From Paenibacillus contaminans (GTDB taxonomy: Bacteria; Bacillota; Bacilli; Paenibacillales; NBRC-103111), in contig NZ_QMFB01000041.1 of NCBI RefSeq assembly GCF_003285015.1, positions 1 to 64,000 on the forward strand: a stretch of 64,000 nucleotides of DNA. The letters run 5' to 3'. Each line of letters starts with the position of its first letter. Within the stretch, counting starts at the first letter, position 1. This document shows, one piece after another, positions 26,096-34,860 of this stretch. A program made the position numbers and the translations under genes. A model generated the notes under the pieces. It made no database searches, was not told the DNA's origin, and saw only the letters and a program-made list of their open reading frames with translations.

Positions 26096-26227
26096 ATAAA
26101 AATTAAAATCGCGATTAACAGGCCCTTATTTTTAATCAGGGTATTTTCCATTTTAACATATCATTGCATTTGCATGCAACCAAAGATAAAGCCGGTTTCT
26201 CCTGTTGGCAGGGGGGGCCGGTTTTTT
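26096..26227 (+). ncRNA. Candidate small RNA between helD and the Ig-domain protein gene
   Basis: The segment runs from a perfect sigma-A promoter to an intrinsic terminator, about 130 nt, with no credible ORF or ribosome site. It contains a CCCT/AGGG hairpin (about 26123-26143), a perfect TTGCAT-TTGC-ATGCAA hairpin (26165-26180) and the terminator hairpin (26188-26227). Its 5' part would be antisense to the helD leader if helD starts near 26144. It matches no RNA family I recognise. Confidence 0.55.
26188..26227 (+). terminator. Terminator of the candidate small RNA
   Basis: AAAGCCGGTTTCTCC pairs with GGGGGGGCCGGTTTT (several G-T pairs, 8-nt loop), followed by further Ts. It lies 168 nt before the next start codon, so it ends a short upstream transcript rather than a gene. 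Confidence 0.7.
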
Positions 26228-26404
26228 GATTTGTTTGGATTATAAACGGTATAGCGATATCCGCCAGTAATTATTACTATACTCATTAATAATATGATAA
26301 GTAATAATTTTCTTTAAGTTGAAACATCTGGATGTTGATGTGCGTCTAAGAGACAGGAGTTTGTTCATGTAGAGCTAAATATAGGAGTGGAGGGAATGTC
26401 GGAA

Positions 26405-27841
26405 ATGAAAAAGAAAAAGAGTTTCCTGGTGTCCGTTGCGCTGCTGACGTTATTGGCGAGCGTAACCGTGGCGAATGGAGAGGACCGTATGACTGATACC
26501 TTCTCGGTGGACGGGAAAGCGATTACGTATGAGTATGGGCAGCCTTTTGTTCAAATGAATGTAGACCTGGTTCCTGTACGAGATTTGCTGATTGCGCTGG
26601 GCGTGCCGAACGATGATGCGCATATTGTTTGGAATGGCGAGGAACAATCAGTTACCGCAATATCGGGCAAACTAACCCTGAAAATGGCGCTTGATCAAGC
26701 CGATTTGTACAAAAACGGCAGCAAAGCGGCCAAGTTCGCGACTGCGCCAAAGATGGTGGACGGACGTGTTTACATATCGGTGAAGGAAGTGGCGGAAGCG
26801 CTCGGATATAAGGTGGAGCGGGATAAAAACGGCCGAATCATTTCCGTCGGCTCGGCTGATTATATTCGATCGCAGTCACCTTCCGATAAGGTGGCGCCAT
26901 ATCTTATTTCGGCCGTCGCACTTACGGGATCGGTTATAGAAGTGGAATTTAATGAGAAAATAGATAAGGTTTCGGCCGAAACGGCGGCTAACTACTCGAT
27001 TCAAAGCAGTCAAGAAAGCTTGACGATTTCCAAGGCGGAACTAAAAGACGATCAAACGACGGTTAAGCTGACCGTTCCCCGCCAGAGTACGGGAGCTGCT
27101 TACAAAGTTAGCGTAGAGGGAGTCAAAGATACCAGCGGAAATGTAAACGATCGAACGACAGTTACTTTCGTCGGCATTACAACTTTGGCGGAGCGTGAAC
27201 ATTCACCAAATCTTGCATTATTATCGGTGGTCTCAAATGGTCCCAACACGGTTATTGCCACCTTCAATCAAGACCTGGATCGGATTAGCGCTGAACAACC
27301 CCAAAATTACTCGTTAAATATGACTAATAAAAAACTAATGCTCAATATTTTTAAAGCTGAATTAATGGATAACAACAGAGCCGTGATGCTGACCACCTCA
27401 TCGCAACCTGTAGACGGAGATTATAAGCTAGTCGTGACGAACGTCAGATCGTCTGCTAAAGGGAGTGCAATCGAAACTGCAGACAATAGCTATCAATTTA
27501 GCCTAACGCCACAAGATACGTTAGGATTGAGACCCTTATCCGCAATCGCGGTCTCGAATTCAATTGTACAAATACAATTCAGCGAGTCTTTGGACCCGAA
27601 GAGTGCCGAGACAGCAGCTAATTATCGGATTGCTCTTGAAAGCGGACACGGAGAAGAAACACTTACTGTTGCCGGAGCGGAGCTGATTGAGGGCGGCAAA
27701 AAAGTACGTTTAACCGTATCTTGGGGAATGGAAGAAGGGGCGGTATATAAAGTAACCTTGAATAATATTAAAAATGCGAACGGAATCTTAATCGACCGGG
27801 ACAATCAATACAGCCGCTTTTTTGGGGTATCGCCACAATAA
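26405..27841 (+). CDS. Secreted protein with copper-amine-oxidase-N-like domain and Ig-like (SbsA/Big_5-type) domains
   Basis: This roughly 478-residue exported protein has an N-terminal signal peptide (KKKK then a hydrophobic core, cleavage after VANG), a copper amine oxidase N-like domain (about 30-155, with the segment QMNVDLVPVRDLLIALGV), and three Ig-like repeats each built on a VEFNEKIDKVSAETAANY-like unit (starting near 165, 275 and 380). It is common in Paenibacillus, where such proteins sit on or near the cell wall. The ATG at 26405 is 10 nt after GGAGGG, and an ATG at 26396 is also possible. No catalytic site is visible, so I expect a structural or adhesive role. Confidence 0.8.
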   Translation: MKKKKSFLVSVALLTLLASVTVANGEDRMTDTFSVDGKAITYEYGQPFVQMNVDLVPVRDLLIALGVPNDDAHIVWNGEEQSVTAISGKLTLKMALDQADLYKNGSKAAKFATAPKMVDGRVYISVKEVAEALGYKVERDKNGRIISVGSADYIRSQSPSDKVAPYLISAVALTGSVIEVEFNEKIDKVSAETAANYSIQSSQESLTISKAELKDDQTTVKLTVPRQSTGAAYKVSVEGVKDTSGNVNDRTTVTFVGITTLAEREHSPNLALLSVVSNGPNTVIATFNQDLDRISAEQPQNYSLNMTNKKLMLNIFKAELMDNNRAVMLTTSSQPVDGDYKLVVTNVRSSAKGSAIETADNSYQFSLTPQDTLGLRPLSAIAVSNSIVQIQFSESLDPKSAETAANYRIALESGHGEETLTVAGAELIEGGKKVRLTVSWGMEEGAVYKVTLNNIKNANGILIDRDNQYSRFFGVSPQ

Positions 27842-27930
27842 AACGAATTTCTACTTTAGTGGTTTTGAATATAGCTACACCATGCCAATGAAGACGGACT
27901 AAGTCGGGGGGTAAAACCCAGCACTGTTGT

Positions 27931-27966
27931 AAAGGCCGACCGTTGCGCGCGGCCGGCCTTTTTTTA
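27931..27966 (+). terminator. Terminator after the Ig-domain protein gene
   Basis: AAAGGCCG-a-CCG and CGG-c-CGGCCTTT form the stem with a 7-nt loop and a seven-T run that overlaps the stop codon of the convergent permease gene. Confidence 0.85.
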
Positions 27967-28641
27967 CTCCACTCCTACTTTCCTCTCCAGCAAATACAAA
28001 CTGCCGAGATAAAAGGCAAGGCATAATAAAGCGAAGGCAAGAGCCGGCGGGACAGCCGATTGCACTAAGCCGGCCAGTATCGACAGGAAAGCTCCGGCGG
28101 TGAAGGTCACAAAAGTGATCAGCGCTGGCATCGTGCCGAAGCATCTTCCGACCAGCGTACTGAAGAAACACAGCATAATCAGACAGGTGGCGGCAAGCGC
28201 GATTTTTACTATGAAGGCAAATTTCGGCCAGTCGAACGTCAGCAGAGGCTCGGACCGGAACATCATGCCGTCGTGGATCGCATTTTGCAGGCTTAACCCG
28301 ATCGCCATCACGGTCATGAAAAGGATCGCTTCACTGACGATCGCTATATATTTGGAAGCGAGCAGCTGCTTTCTGCGCACGGGCAATGCTAGCAAATAGG
28401 ATACGGTGCGGTGCCTCCATTCCTCGTTCCATGTAGAAAAGCAGTGCAGGAACGGAATGAAGAGCATAACATAAATCGCCGCGACATTCAGCGTCATAAT
28501 GAAACCGAGCTTCGGCGCGGGAAGATCGACGGGAAGAAGGGCCATAAGGATGTTCCATAAAATAACGGCCCCTAAGGTGACGAGCATGGTCGTTCTGCGA
28601 TTTCGCAGGTCGGTTTTGATAAGCCGGCTAAACGTGTGCAA
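27964..28641 (-). CDS. ABC transporter permease
   Basis: This 225-residue protein has about six membrane segments and resembles ABC-2 permeases of YtrC/D-type operons. Its start overlaps the ATPase gene by 14 nt. It forms, with the upstream ATPase and GntR regulator, a three-gene operon of the kind induced by cell-wall-active antibiotics in Bacillus. The substrate is unknown. Confidence 0.88.
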   Translation of the reverse strand: MHTFSRLIKTDLRNRRTTMLVTLGAVILWNILMALLPVDLPAPKLGFIMTLNVAAIYVMLFIPFLHCFSTWNEEWRHRTVSYLLALPVRRKQLLASKYIAIVSEAILFMTVMAIGLSLQNAIHDGMMFRSEPLLTFDWPKFAFIVKIALAATCLIMLCFFSTLVGRCFGTMPALITFVTFTAGAFLSILAGLVQSAVPPALAFALLCLAFYLGSLYLLERKVGVE

Positions 28642-29329
28642 CGGGATACACCTCTTTCATGATGGCCGTCAGCGATTTGCCCCGTTCCAGGCGCAAGGTT
28701 TCCGCATTCCCTTGAAGCAGCAGTCTGCCTTCGTGCATGAAGAGAACATGATCGAGCAGGCGTTCTACCTCCATAACCTCATGGGTGGACATAAAAATCG
28801 TTTGCCCCTCCTCCATGAAGTCGTCAAGAATCGCTTCCATGATTTGCTGTCTGGCCAGCGGATCGATCCCGGAGAACGGTTCGTCGAGAAGCACGTATTT
28901 GGCGTGCCGGCTTAAGGCGAGCAGCAGCTTGACTTTGGCGCGGGTTCCTTTGGAGGCTTTGGCGATAGCGGCGTTTTCCTTCAAGCCGAAGAACTCGAGG
29001 AGCAAACGTGACTTTTTATCATTCCAGTCCCCGTACATATCTTTCATATAGCGCATGGCGTCGCCGACTTTCATCCATGGATACCAGGCGTCGGCCTCGG
29101 GCAGGTAAGCGAGCATCTCCCTCGTGGCGATGGAGGGAAGCGCGCCGTCGATCGTTACCGTCCCCCTGTCGAGTGGGAGCAATCCGGCTATCGCCTTGAG
29201 CAGCGTAGACTTGCCGGCGCCGTTTGTGCCGAGAAGACCGACAATTTGCCCTTCCTCCAGAGCGAAGGAAACGCCGTTTAGCGCTTGTTTTTTTCCGAAC
29301 CATTTGTAAGCCTGCTCGACTTGAATCAT
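28628..29329 (-). CDS. ABC transporter ATP-binding protein (YtrB-like)
   Basis: This 233-residue ATPase has Walker A GTNGAGKST, Walker B YVLLDEPFSGID and switch histidine STHEVMEVE. The signature is degenerate: ASKGTRAKVK replaces the usual LSGGQ, a variant also seen in YtrB-type ATPases. It overlaps the regulator gene upstream by 4 nt and the permease gene downstream, so the three proteins are translationally coupled. Confidence 0.92.
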   Translation of the reverse strand: MIQVEQAYKWFGKKQALNGVSFALEEGQIVGLLGTNGAGKSTLLKAIAGLLPLDRGTVTIDGALPSIATREMLAYLPEADAWYPWMKVGDAMRYMKDMYGDWNDKKSRLLLEFFGLKENAAIAKASKGTRAKVKLLLALSRHAKYVLLDEPFSGIDPLARQQIMEAILDDFMEEGQTIFMSTHEVMEVERLLDHVLFMHEGRLLLQGNAETLRLERGKSLTAIMKEVYPVAHV

Positions 29330-29694
29330 AACGGTTTGCTCCCCTCCAAATATGCCTTCAAGCTATCCAAAATATCCGTATCGGAATTCCCCATCGCCCG
29401 CAAAACCTCGACGCATTCCCGAACCGCACGATCGGTCGCTTCCTGCCGCAGCGCTTGAAGCATGCCTGCGTCACGGGTCATCAGACTTCCCTGTCCTCTA
29501 ACGGTAACGATCAAGTTCATATCCTCCATTTCCTTATAGGCTCGCTGGATCGTGTTCGGGTTGACGCCGAGCGTTTTGGCAAGCTCGCGCCGGGAGGGGA
29601 TTTCCTGGCCCAGCTCATAGGTGCCGTTGATGAATTTCGTCCTGATGTCGTCGATGATCTGGCTGTAGATCGGTTCCTTCGAATTAAAATCCAT
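29326..29694 (-). CDS. GntR-family repressor, YtrA subfamily
   Basis: This 122-residue protein is the right size for YtrA-type GntR regulators: a winged helix at the N-terminus (PSRRELAKTLGVNPNTIQRAYKEME, about 33-57) and a short helical dimerisation tail without a large ligand domain. It heads the operon and overlaps the ATPase gene by 4 nt. A 7-6-7 palindrome overlapping the -10 of its promoter is the expected autorepression site. Confidence 0.93.
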   Translation of the reverse strand: MDFNSKEPIYSQIIDDIRTKFINGTYELGQEIPSRRELAKTLGVNPNTIQRAYKEMEDMNLIVTVRGQGSLMTRDAGMLQALRQEATDRAVRECVEVLRAMGNSDTDILDSLKAYLEGSKPL

Positions 29695-29722
29695 CGTTTC
29701 CTCCGATGTTTATGTGTATCGC

Positions 29723-29768
29723 TGTATTAGTTATTTAATACACTACAAAGAAAATTCGGTCCTGTCAA
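29723..29768 (-). promoter_or_regulatory. Promoter and GntR operator of the YtrA-like operon
   Basis: On the minus strand TTGACA (29763-29768), a 17-bp spacer and TAGTGT (29740-29745) form the promoter. The palindrome TGTATTA-gttatt-TAATACA (29723-29742) overlaps the -10, as expected for autorepression. Confidence 0.75.
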
Positions 29769-29790
29769 TGCCGCTGCGAGAAAACAACGT

Positions 29791-29820
29791 AAAAATAGGC
29801 GCCTTGTCTAGTCGGCGCCC
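29791..29820 (-). terminator. Terminator of the two-component operon
   Basis: On the minus strand GGCGCC-gactagacaa-GGCGCC is followed by TATTTTT. It lies between the histidine kinase gene and the GntR promoter. Confidence 0.65.
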
Positions 29821-29886
29821 GTTAAAATTTTTTCGGCAGCACTTATATTCCGCGGATAATGCGGCAATGCCGGCGGATCGCCGTCA

Positions 29887-29933
29887 TGCAGCGTCACATG
29901 CGCACCGGCAGCTGCGCGTAATGTGACGCTGCA
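29887..29933. repeat. Long perfect inverted repeat after the histidine kinase gene
   Basis: Two 13-nt arms, TGCAGCGTCACAT and ATGTGACGCTGCA, enclose an inner GCGCA/TGCGC stem, giving an unusually long hairpin. It has no T-run of its own. It may protect the mRNA end, act with the terminator 70 nt beyond it, or be a dispersed repeat. Confidence 0.6.
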
Positions 29934-29964
29934 GTCGCTAAGCATCGCCTGGGAGGGCCTATTA

Positions 29965-31038
29965 TCAAGCCTTGTCCTCCGTCGAAGGCAGCGTCACGCT
30001 AAAAGCGGCTCCTTCGCCCGGCTTGCTCTGCACGCGAATCGTGCCATGATGCATGTCGACGATTCTGTGCGCGATCGACAGCCCCAGGCCGCTTCCGCCG
30101 CTGGCGCGGGTCCGAGCTTTGTCCGCTTTATAGAAGCGCTCGAACACATGCGGCAAATCGCCTTCTGCGATGCCGATTCCGGTATCCGAGATGGTGACTT
30201 CCGTTACCGTCCGGTCTTCGTCTTTAGTTTGATGCAGAACGATACCGATTGTGCCTCCCTGGGGCGTAAATTTGATGCTGTTATGAATCAGGTTGACCCA
30301 AACCTGGCTGAGCAGCTCTTCGTCCGCTACGATCCAGGCCTCTCCCAGCGAGATGTCCAGATCGATCGATTTTTCGAGCCACTGAGGCTCGCAAGCGAGA
30401 ACGATATGTCGCAGCTGCTTGTCGAGGCGGTAACGCTTCGGCTCGAACGGATGATGCTTCGATTCCAGCGACGTCAGCTTCAGCAGATTGTCGCTCAGCT
30501 TGGACAGGCGTTTGCTTTCCGTCTCGATAATGCTTAAGTAATGATGCCGCTCCTCCTCGCTTAGCTGGTCGGTTCGCAAAATTCGGGCGAAGCCGTTCAT
30601 CGAGGTTAGCGGGGATTGAATTTCATGCGATACGTTGGAGATGAATTCCTGACGCAATTGCTCCATTTGATTCAGCTGCTCGGCCATATGGTTGATGCTT
30701 TCGGCAAGCTTCCCGAATCCGTCGTTCGGGTTGGGCCGTACGGCAAGATTCACGTTGAAATCGCCCTTCGAAATGCGGCGCAGCGCGTCTAGCATCGATT
30801 GAAAAAAGGCAACATGCTTCCGGCGGCCGAAAAATCCAAAGCAGAACGCCGTTCCCGCAAATAGAAGAAAGGTCATGAGGGCGGTGATCAATTGCTTGAA
30901 CAGATCATGCGGATGCTTGCCGGTCGTCTCGTATAAATAGTCGGTTATATAATAAGCCGCCGTGAAGCAAACGAGGTTATATGCAAGCACCGCCATGATG
31001 CTCAAGATGCCGCGTGTAATTCGATCCCGTTTGGTCAT
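29965..31038 (-). CDS. Sensor histidine kinase (HAMP, EnvZ/PhoR class)
   Basis: This 357-residue membrane kinase has helices at about 13-30 and 49-70 with only a short extracellular loop between them, then HAMP (72-125), a phospho-accepting His138 in NVSHEIQSPLTS, and an ATP-binding domain with the N-box NLIHNSIKFT and the GLGLSI motif. The small loop suggests that it senses the membrane or a partner protein rather than a soluble ligand. Its start overlaps the response regulator gene by 4 nt. Confidence 0.93.
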   Translation of the reverse strand: MTKRDRITRGILSIMAVLAYNLVCFTAAYYITDYLYETTGKHPHDLFKQLITALMTFLLFAGTAFCFGFFGRRKHVAFFQSMLDALRRISKGDFNVNLAVRPNPNDGFGKLAESINHMAEQLNQMEQLRQEFISNVSHEIQSPLTSMNGFARILRTDQLSEEERHHYLSIIETESKRLSKLSDNLLKLTSLESKHHPFEPKRYRLDKQLRHIVLACEPQWLEKSIDLDISLGEAWIVADEELLSQVWVNLIHNSIKFTPQGGTIGIVLHQTKDEDRTVTEVTISDTGIGIAEGDLPHVFERFYKADKARTRASGGSGLGLSIAHRIVDMHHGTIRVQSKPGEGAAFSVTLPSTEDKA

Positions 31039-31709
31039 GGCCGTATCTCCAGCCGGTAGCCGAGTCCGCGGATCGTGCTTATTTTAAAGCCGTACGCTTC
31101 TTCGGAGAAACGCTCCCGGAGCCGGTTGATATGGACGTCGACCGTCCGTTCGTTTCCTTCAAAGTCATAGCCCCAAATATCCTCGATCAGCTGCTCGCGG
31201 GAAATCGTTTTGCCGGCATAACTGGCGAGCTTGAACAGCAGCTCGAATTCCTTGAGCGGCAGCGTGATGCTTTGACCGCCGGCAACCGCCTCGTACGTTT
31301 GCCGGTTAAGCAGCAGCTCCCCCGCCTGCACCGTCTGGGATGCGGCGATCCGATAGCGCTTCAGCAGCGCTTTCACACGGGCAACGAGCTCCGCCGGCTC
31401 GAATGGCTTCACCAGATAGTCGTCCGTTCCGAGCTCGAAGCCTTTCACTTTTTGCGCCGTTTCGCCTTTGGCCGTCAGCATGAGCAGGGGAAGATCGTAA
31501 TGCGCCCGGAGCTCGCGGCAAAGCTGCCAGCCGTCCATATTCGGCATCATGATATCGAGAATGACCATATCCGCTTTTACCGATTCGAGGAGGCTCAGCG
31601 CCTCCACGCCGTCCGACGCTTCGTAGACGTCGAAGCCTTCGTTTTGCATGACGTGCCTGAGCAGCTCGCGGATGTACGGATCGTCGTCGACAATCAATAG
31701 TTTGGTCAT
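31035..31709 (-). CDS. OmpR/PhoB-family response regulator
   Basis: This 224-residue regulator has a receiver domain with phospho-acceptor Asp52 (VILDIMMPNMDGW) and a C-terminal winged helix ending ISTIRGLGYRLEIRP. It pairs with the kinase encoded downstream (4-nt overlap). The ABC exporter gene lies 73 nt upstream on the same strand, so the three may be one unit, and the exporter is a candidate target or partner. Confidence 0.94.
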   Translation of the reverse strand: MTKLLIVDDDPYIRELLRHVMQNEGFDVYEASDGVEALSLLESVKADMVILDIMMPNMDGWQLCRELRAHYDLPLLMLTAKGETAQKVKGFELGTDDYLVKPFEPAELVARVKALLKRYRIAASQTVQAGELLLNRQTYEAVAGGQSITLPLKEFELLFKLASYAGKTISREQLIEDIWGYDFEGNERTVDVHINRLRERFSEEAYGFKISTIRGLGYRLEIRP

Positions 31710-31782
31710 GGCGGATTCCTTCCTTTACCCCAGTGTATACAGGCTGCGAAGCGAAGAGTCTGCGTTTATACCAGCGCGTCTG

Positions 31783-33531
31783 TTATACCTGCTCCTTCAA
31801 ACGCAGCTGCTGAGTTGCGAATTCGCGGTACAGGGCATGACTTTGCACTAGCTGATCATGTGTGCCGCTGCCGGTTATCGTTCCCTTCTCGATGAAAACA
31901 ATCTGATCGGCGTCTACGACCGTAGAGAGCCGGTGGGCGATGACAACCGTCGTCCGTCCCTTCATCAAGTTTTGCAGCGCTTTTTGCACGACGATTTCGG
32001 ATTTGCTGTCGAGGCTGGAGGTCGCTTCGTCCAGCATCAGGATTTGCGGATTCCGGAGGAGCGCTCGGGCGATGCCGATTCGCTGGCGCTGGCCGCCGGA
32101 CAGCTTGACGCCTCTTTCCCCGACTTCGGTGTCGTACCGGTCCGGCAATTCGTCGATAAATTGATCGGCGTAGGCCATCGCCGCTGCATGATTCAGCTCC
32201 TCGTCCGTGACTTCTCTGCCGATTCCGAAGCAGATGTTTTCGCGGATGGTTCCCGCCACGAGCGGGCTTTCTTGGGACACATATCCGATCCGGCTTCGCC
32301 AGGAACGCAGCGTAAACGCCTCGATCGGCTCTTCGCCCAGACGAATCGATCCGCTTTGCGGTACATAGAATCGTTCCAGCAAGGAGAAAAGCGTCGTTTT
32401 GCCGCCTCCGCTCGGTCCGACGACCGCCGTTACTTTGCCGGGCTGAATCGTAAAGCCGACCTCATGCAAAACCCGGTCTCCGGAATCGTAAGCGAACGAT
32501 ACGTTGTCCAGTACGATCGGCAGGCCGGCATTCTGAAGCTCCCGTCCGGCATCATGATCTTCCTCGTCGGATTCCAGCGTAGAGATAATCCGTTCGGTTG
32601 CGCCCCGCGCCTTTTGCAGCTGGGTGAAAAATTGGGTGAACTGCCCCATCGGCATAATGATTTGCACAAGATACAGGATGAAGGCGACCAGTTCGCCTGC
32701 CGTCAAAGCGCCCGAAGAAACGCGCATGCCGCCGTATCCGATAATGACGACGAGGAGCATCATCATCGTAAAGCCCATAAGCGGCGCGATCATCGCTTGC
32801 ACCTTGGCTTCTTTGAGCCCGAAGCGAAATAAATTCATAATGCCGGCGTTGCCGTTCCGGTACTCGCCCGGCTCGGCGTTCGACGCTTTAACGAGACGGA
32901 TTTCCGACAGCACCTGGTTGAGCACCGTCGTAAAGCTCGCGGTTTCATCCTGCAGTCCTTTGGAGATTTTGAACATTTGCCGGCCGAGCGGGATCATAAC
33001 GAGCAAAGCGAACGGTACGGCGACCAGCATCGTAAGCGTCATTTGCCAGTCCAGATATAGCAGGGTCGCAAGAGCTCCTATAATCGAGATGAGGCCGGTA
33101 AAAAAGTTGGCCAAGTGCTCGGCGATCAGTCCTTTGACCACGCCGGTATCATTCGTCATGCGGCTGATCGTTTCACCCGTGCGATGATTGTCGTAGTAGG
33201 AAACGGGCAGGACGAGCAGCTTTTTCCACAACCGGTCCCTGAGCGCCGCGACGACGCTTTGCCCGACACGATTCAACAAATAGATCGAGACGCCGCTTGC
33301 GACCGCCTGCGTGATGAAGGCTGCGGCCATCAAGACGATCTGCTTCGTCGTAATCGAGGAAACTGAGAAGCTGTCGACAAGATTTTTGGTGAAGAGCGGG
33401 ATGACGAGGCTGACGAGCGTTGTCGCCACGCTTAGAAACAAAGCGACGGCGAGCAGCGGCTTGGAAGGATTCGTTTGCCGGATCAGCCGGATGAAGGGCC
33501 GCCACGTACCCGTATTTTGTTTATGCTGCAT
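31783..33531 (-). CDS. ABC transporter, fused permease and ATPase (multidrug/lipid exporter type)
   Basis: This 582-residue half-transporter has six N-terminal membrane helices (about 20-310), and then an ATPase domain with Walker A GPSGGGKTT, signature LSGGQRQRIGIARALL and Walker B ILMLDEATSSLD. It would work as a homodimer in the BmrA/MsbA manner, exporting lipophilic compounds. It precedes the two-component genes by 73 nt. The substrate is not predictable. Confidence 0.94.
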   Translation of the reverse strand: MQHKQNTGTWRPFIRLIRQTNPSKPLLAVALFLSVATTLVSLVIPLFTKNLVDSFSVSSITTKQIVLMAAAFITQAVASGVSIYLLNRVGQSVVAALRDRLWKKLLVLPVSYYDNHRTGETISRMTNDTGVVKGLIAEHLANFFTGLISIIGALATLLYLDWQMTLTMLVAVPFALLVMIPLGRQMFKISKGLQDETASFTTVLNQVLSEIRLVKASNAEPGEYRNGNAGIMNLFRFGLKEAKVQAMIAPLMGFTMMMLLVVIIGYGGMRVSSGALTAGELVAFILYLVQIIMPMGQFTQFFTQLQKARGATERIISTLESDEEDHDAGRELQNAGLPIVLDNVSFAYDSGDRVLHEVGFTIQPGKVTAVVGPSGGGKTTLFSLLERFYVPQSGSIRLGEEPIEAFTLRSWRSRIGYVSQESPLVAGTIRENICFGIGREVTDEELNHAAAMAYADQFIDELPDRYDTEVGERGVKLSGGQRQRIGIARALLRNPQILMLDEATSSLDSKSEIVVQKALQNLMKGRTTVVIAHRLSTVVDADQIVFIEKGTITGSGTHDQLVQSHALYREFATQQLRLKEQV

Positions 33532-33864
33532 AGCGGATGTTCTCCTTTTTTATAAATAAAAGAAATCGGTAGGTGCCTATCCCTGTTTACGTAGGATGGG
33601 ATGCGGAGGTTGCTTTTAAACAAAAGGACGCTCCTTGTGAAGAGAATACGACATCTTTATAAACGGAATGTAAACGAAATACGTTCACAATTTGGACACA
33701 ATTTATTAATCTCTTTTTCAGTTTTGTTTAATGTTGGGTTAGGCTTGCCTGCGTATAGTAATAGCGTTCACACAGTATGACGGAATTCCTGAACGCGCTG
33801 CGCACTAGGAAGCGGCAGGACTGGACAAGATGGTTAGTAAGTAATGGAAATGGAGGGTGTCGCA
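33532..33864. other. Divergent promoter region, 333 bp
   Basis: It separates the ABC exporter (leftward) from the Gld-type operon (rightward). Locally AT-rich around 33640-33740. No strong consensus promoter, RNA or repeat was recognised. Confidence 0.4.
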
Positions 33865-34860
33865 GTGCTCGAAGTAAAGCAAGTAAGCAAGCTTTATGAA
33901 AACCGGCGCGGAGTCGAACAGATGGACTTCTCGATGAGCCGCGGGGAAATCGTCGGATTTCTCGGGCCGAACGGCGCGGGAAAAACGACCACGATGCGGA
34001 TGATAACCGGCTATCTGAATCCGACCCGGGGATCGATCCTTGTCGACGGATTGTCGATGGCCGATCATCCGAAGAAGGCAAGGAGCAAAATCGGCTACCT
34101 GCCGGAGACGCCTCCGTTATATCCGGAAATGACCGTACAGGCTTATTTGCGGTTCATCGCCGATTTGCGGGACATTCCGGTCCGGGAGCAGAAGACCCGT
34201 ATCGGGGAAGTCGTGGAGAAGCTGGGACTGCAGGGCAGAGAGAAACAAATTATCCGCAGTCTGTCGAAAGGATACAAGCAGCGGATCGGTCTCGCTCAGG
34301 CGATTTTGCATCAGCCGGATTTGCTCATTCTCGACGAGCCGACATCGGGTCTCGATCCGAAGCAGATCATCGAAATACGAGGGCTGATCCGCGAGCTGGG
34401 CGAAAATCATACGGTACTGCTTTCTACGCATATTTTGCCGGAGGTTAATGCGATTTGCAACCGTGTGCTGATCATTAACCAGGGGCGCATCGTGCTCGAC
34501 GACAGACCCGACAATATCGGCAGCTCGATGGGCGAGACGTTCGAGATGTCCGTGGAAATCAAAGGTCCGCGCGAGGACGTCATTCGGCAGCTCGGGACGA
34601 TGCCGGAGATCGGCGGCGTGAAAGAGGCGGAAGAGCCGCTGGAGATGGACGCCGAAACCGTTAAGCTGCGCTTGACGGCGGCTGACCGGACGGATATTCG
34701 CGAAGCGGTTTTTTATAAGCTGGCCTCGCTCGGGTACCCGATTCTTGAAATGAAGCGCGAGAGCCTGAGTCTCGAGGACGTATTCCTGAAGCTGACGACG
34801 ACCGAAGAGAAAGGTGCGGACGCGGAAACCGCTGCGGAGGAGGTGGAAGAGCATGCGTAG
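33865..34860 (+). CDS. ABC transporter ATP-binding protein (GldA-like)
   Basis: This roughly 331-residue ATPase has Walker A GPNGAGKTTTMRM, signature LSKGYKQR, Walker B LLILDEPTSGLD and a C-terminal extension, the layout of GldA/CcmA-type exporters. The GTG at 33865 follows GGAGGG at 7 nt, whereas the ATG at 33844 lies upstream of that site. It heads an operon with an ABC-2 permease, a GldG-like protein and a DUF4340 protein. In Bacillota this set is not tied to gliding, and its function is unknown. Confidence 0.9.
   Translation: MLEVKQVSKLYENRRGVEQMDFSMSRGEIVGFLGPNGAGKTTTMRMITGYLNPTRGSILVDGLSMADHPKKARSKIGYLPETPPLYPEMTVQAYLRFIADLRDIPVREQKTRIGEVVEKLGLQGREKQIIRSLSKGYKQRIGLAQAILHQPDLLILDEPTSGLDPKQIIEIRGLIRELGENHTVLLSTHILPEVNAICNRVLIINQGRIVLDDRPDNIGSSMGETFEMSVEIKGPREDVIRQLGTMPEIGGVKEAEEPLEMDAETVKLRLTAADRTDIREAVFYKLASLGYPILEMKRESLSLEDVFLKLTTTEEKGADAETAAEEVEEHA

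Noticed and set aside
26034..26151. N-terminal extension of HelD to 26151
   Set aside because: The added residues are hydrophobic, unlike HelD, and the TTG at 26034 has the ribosome site.
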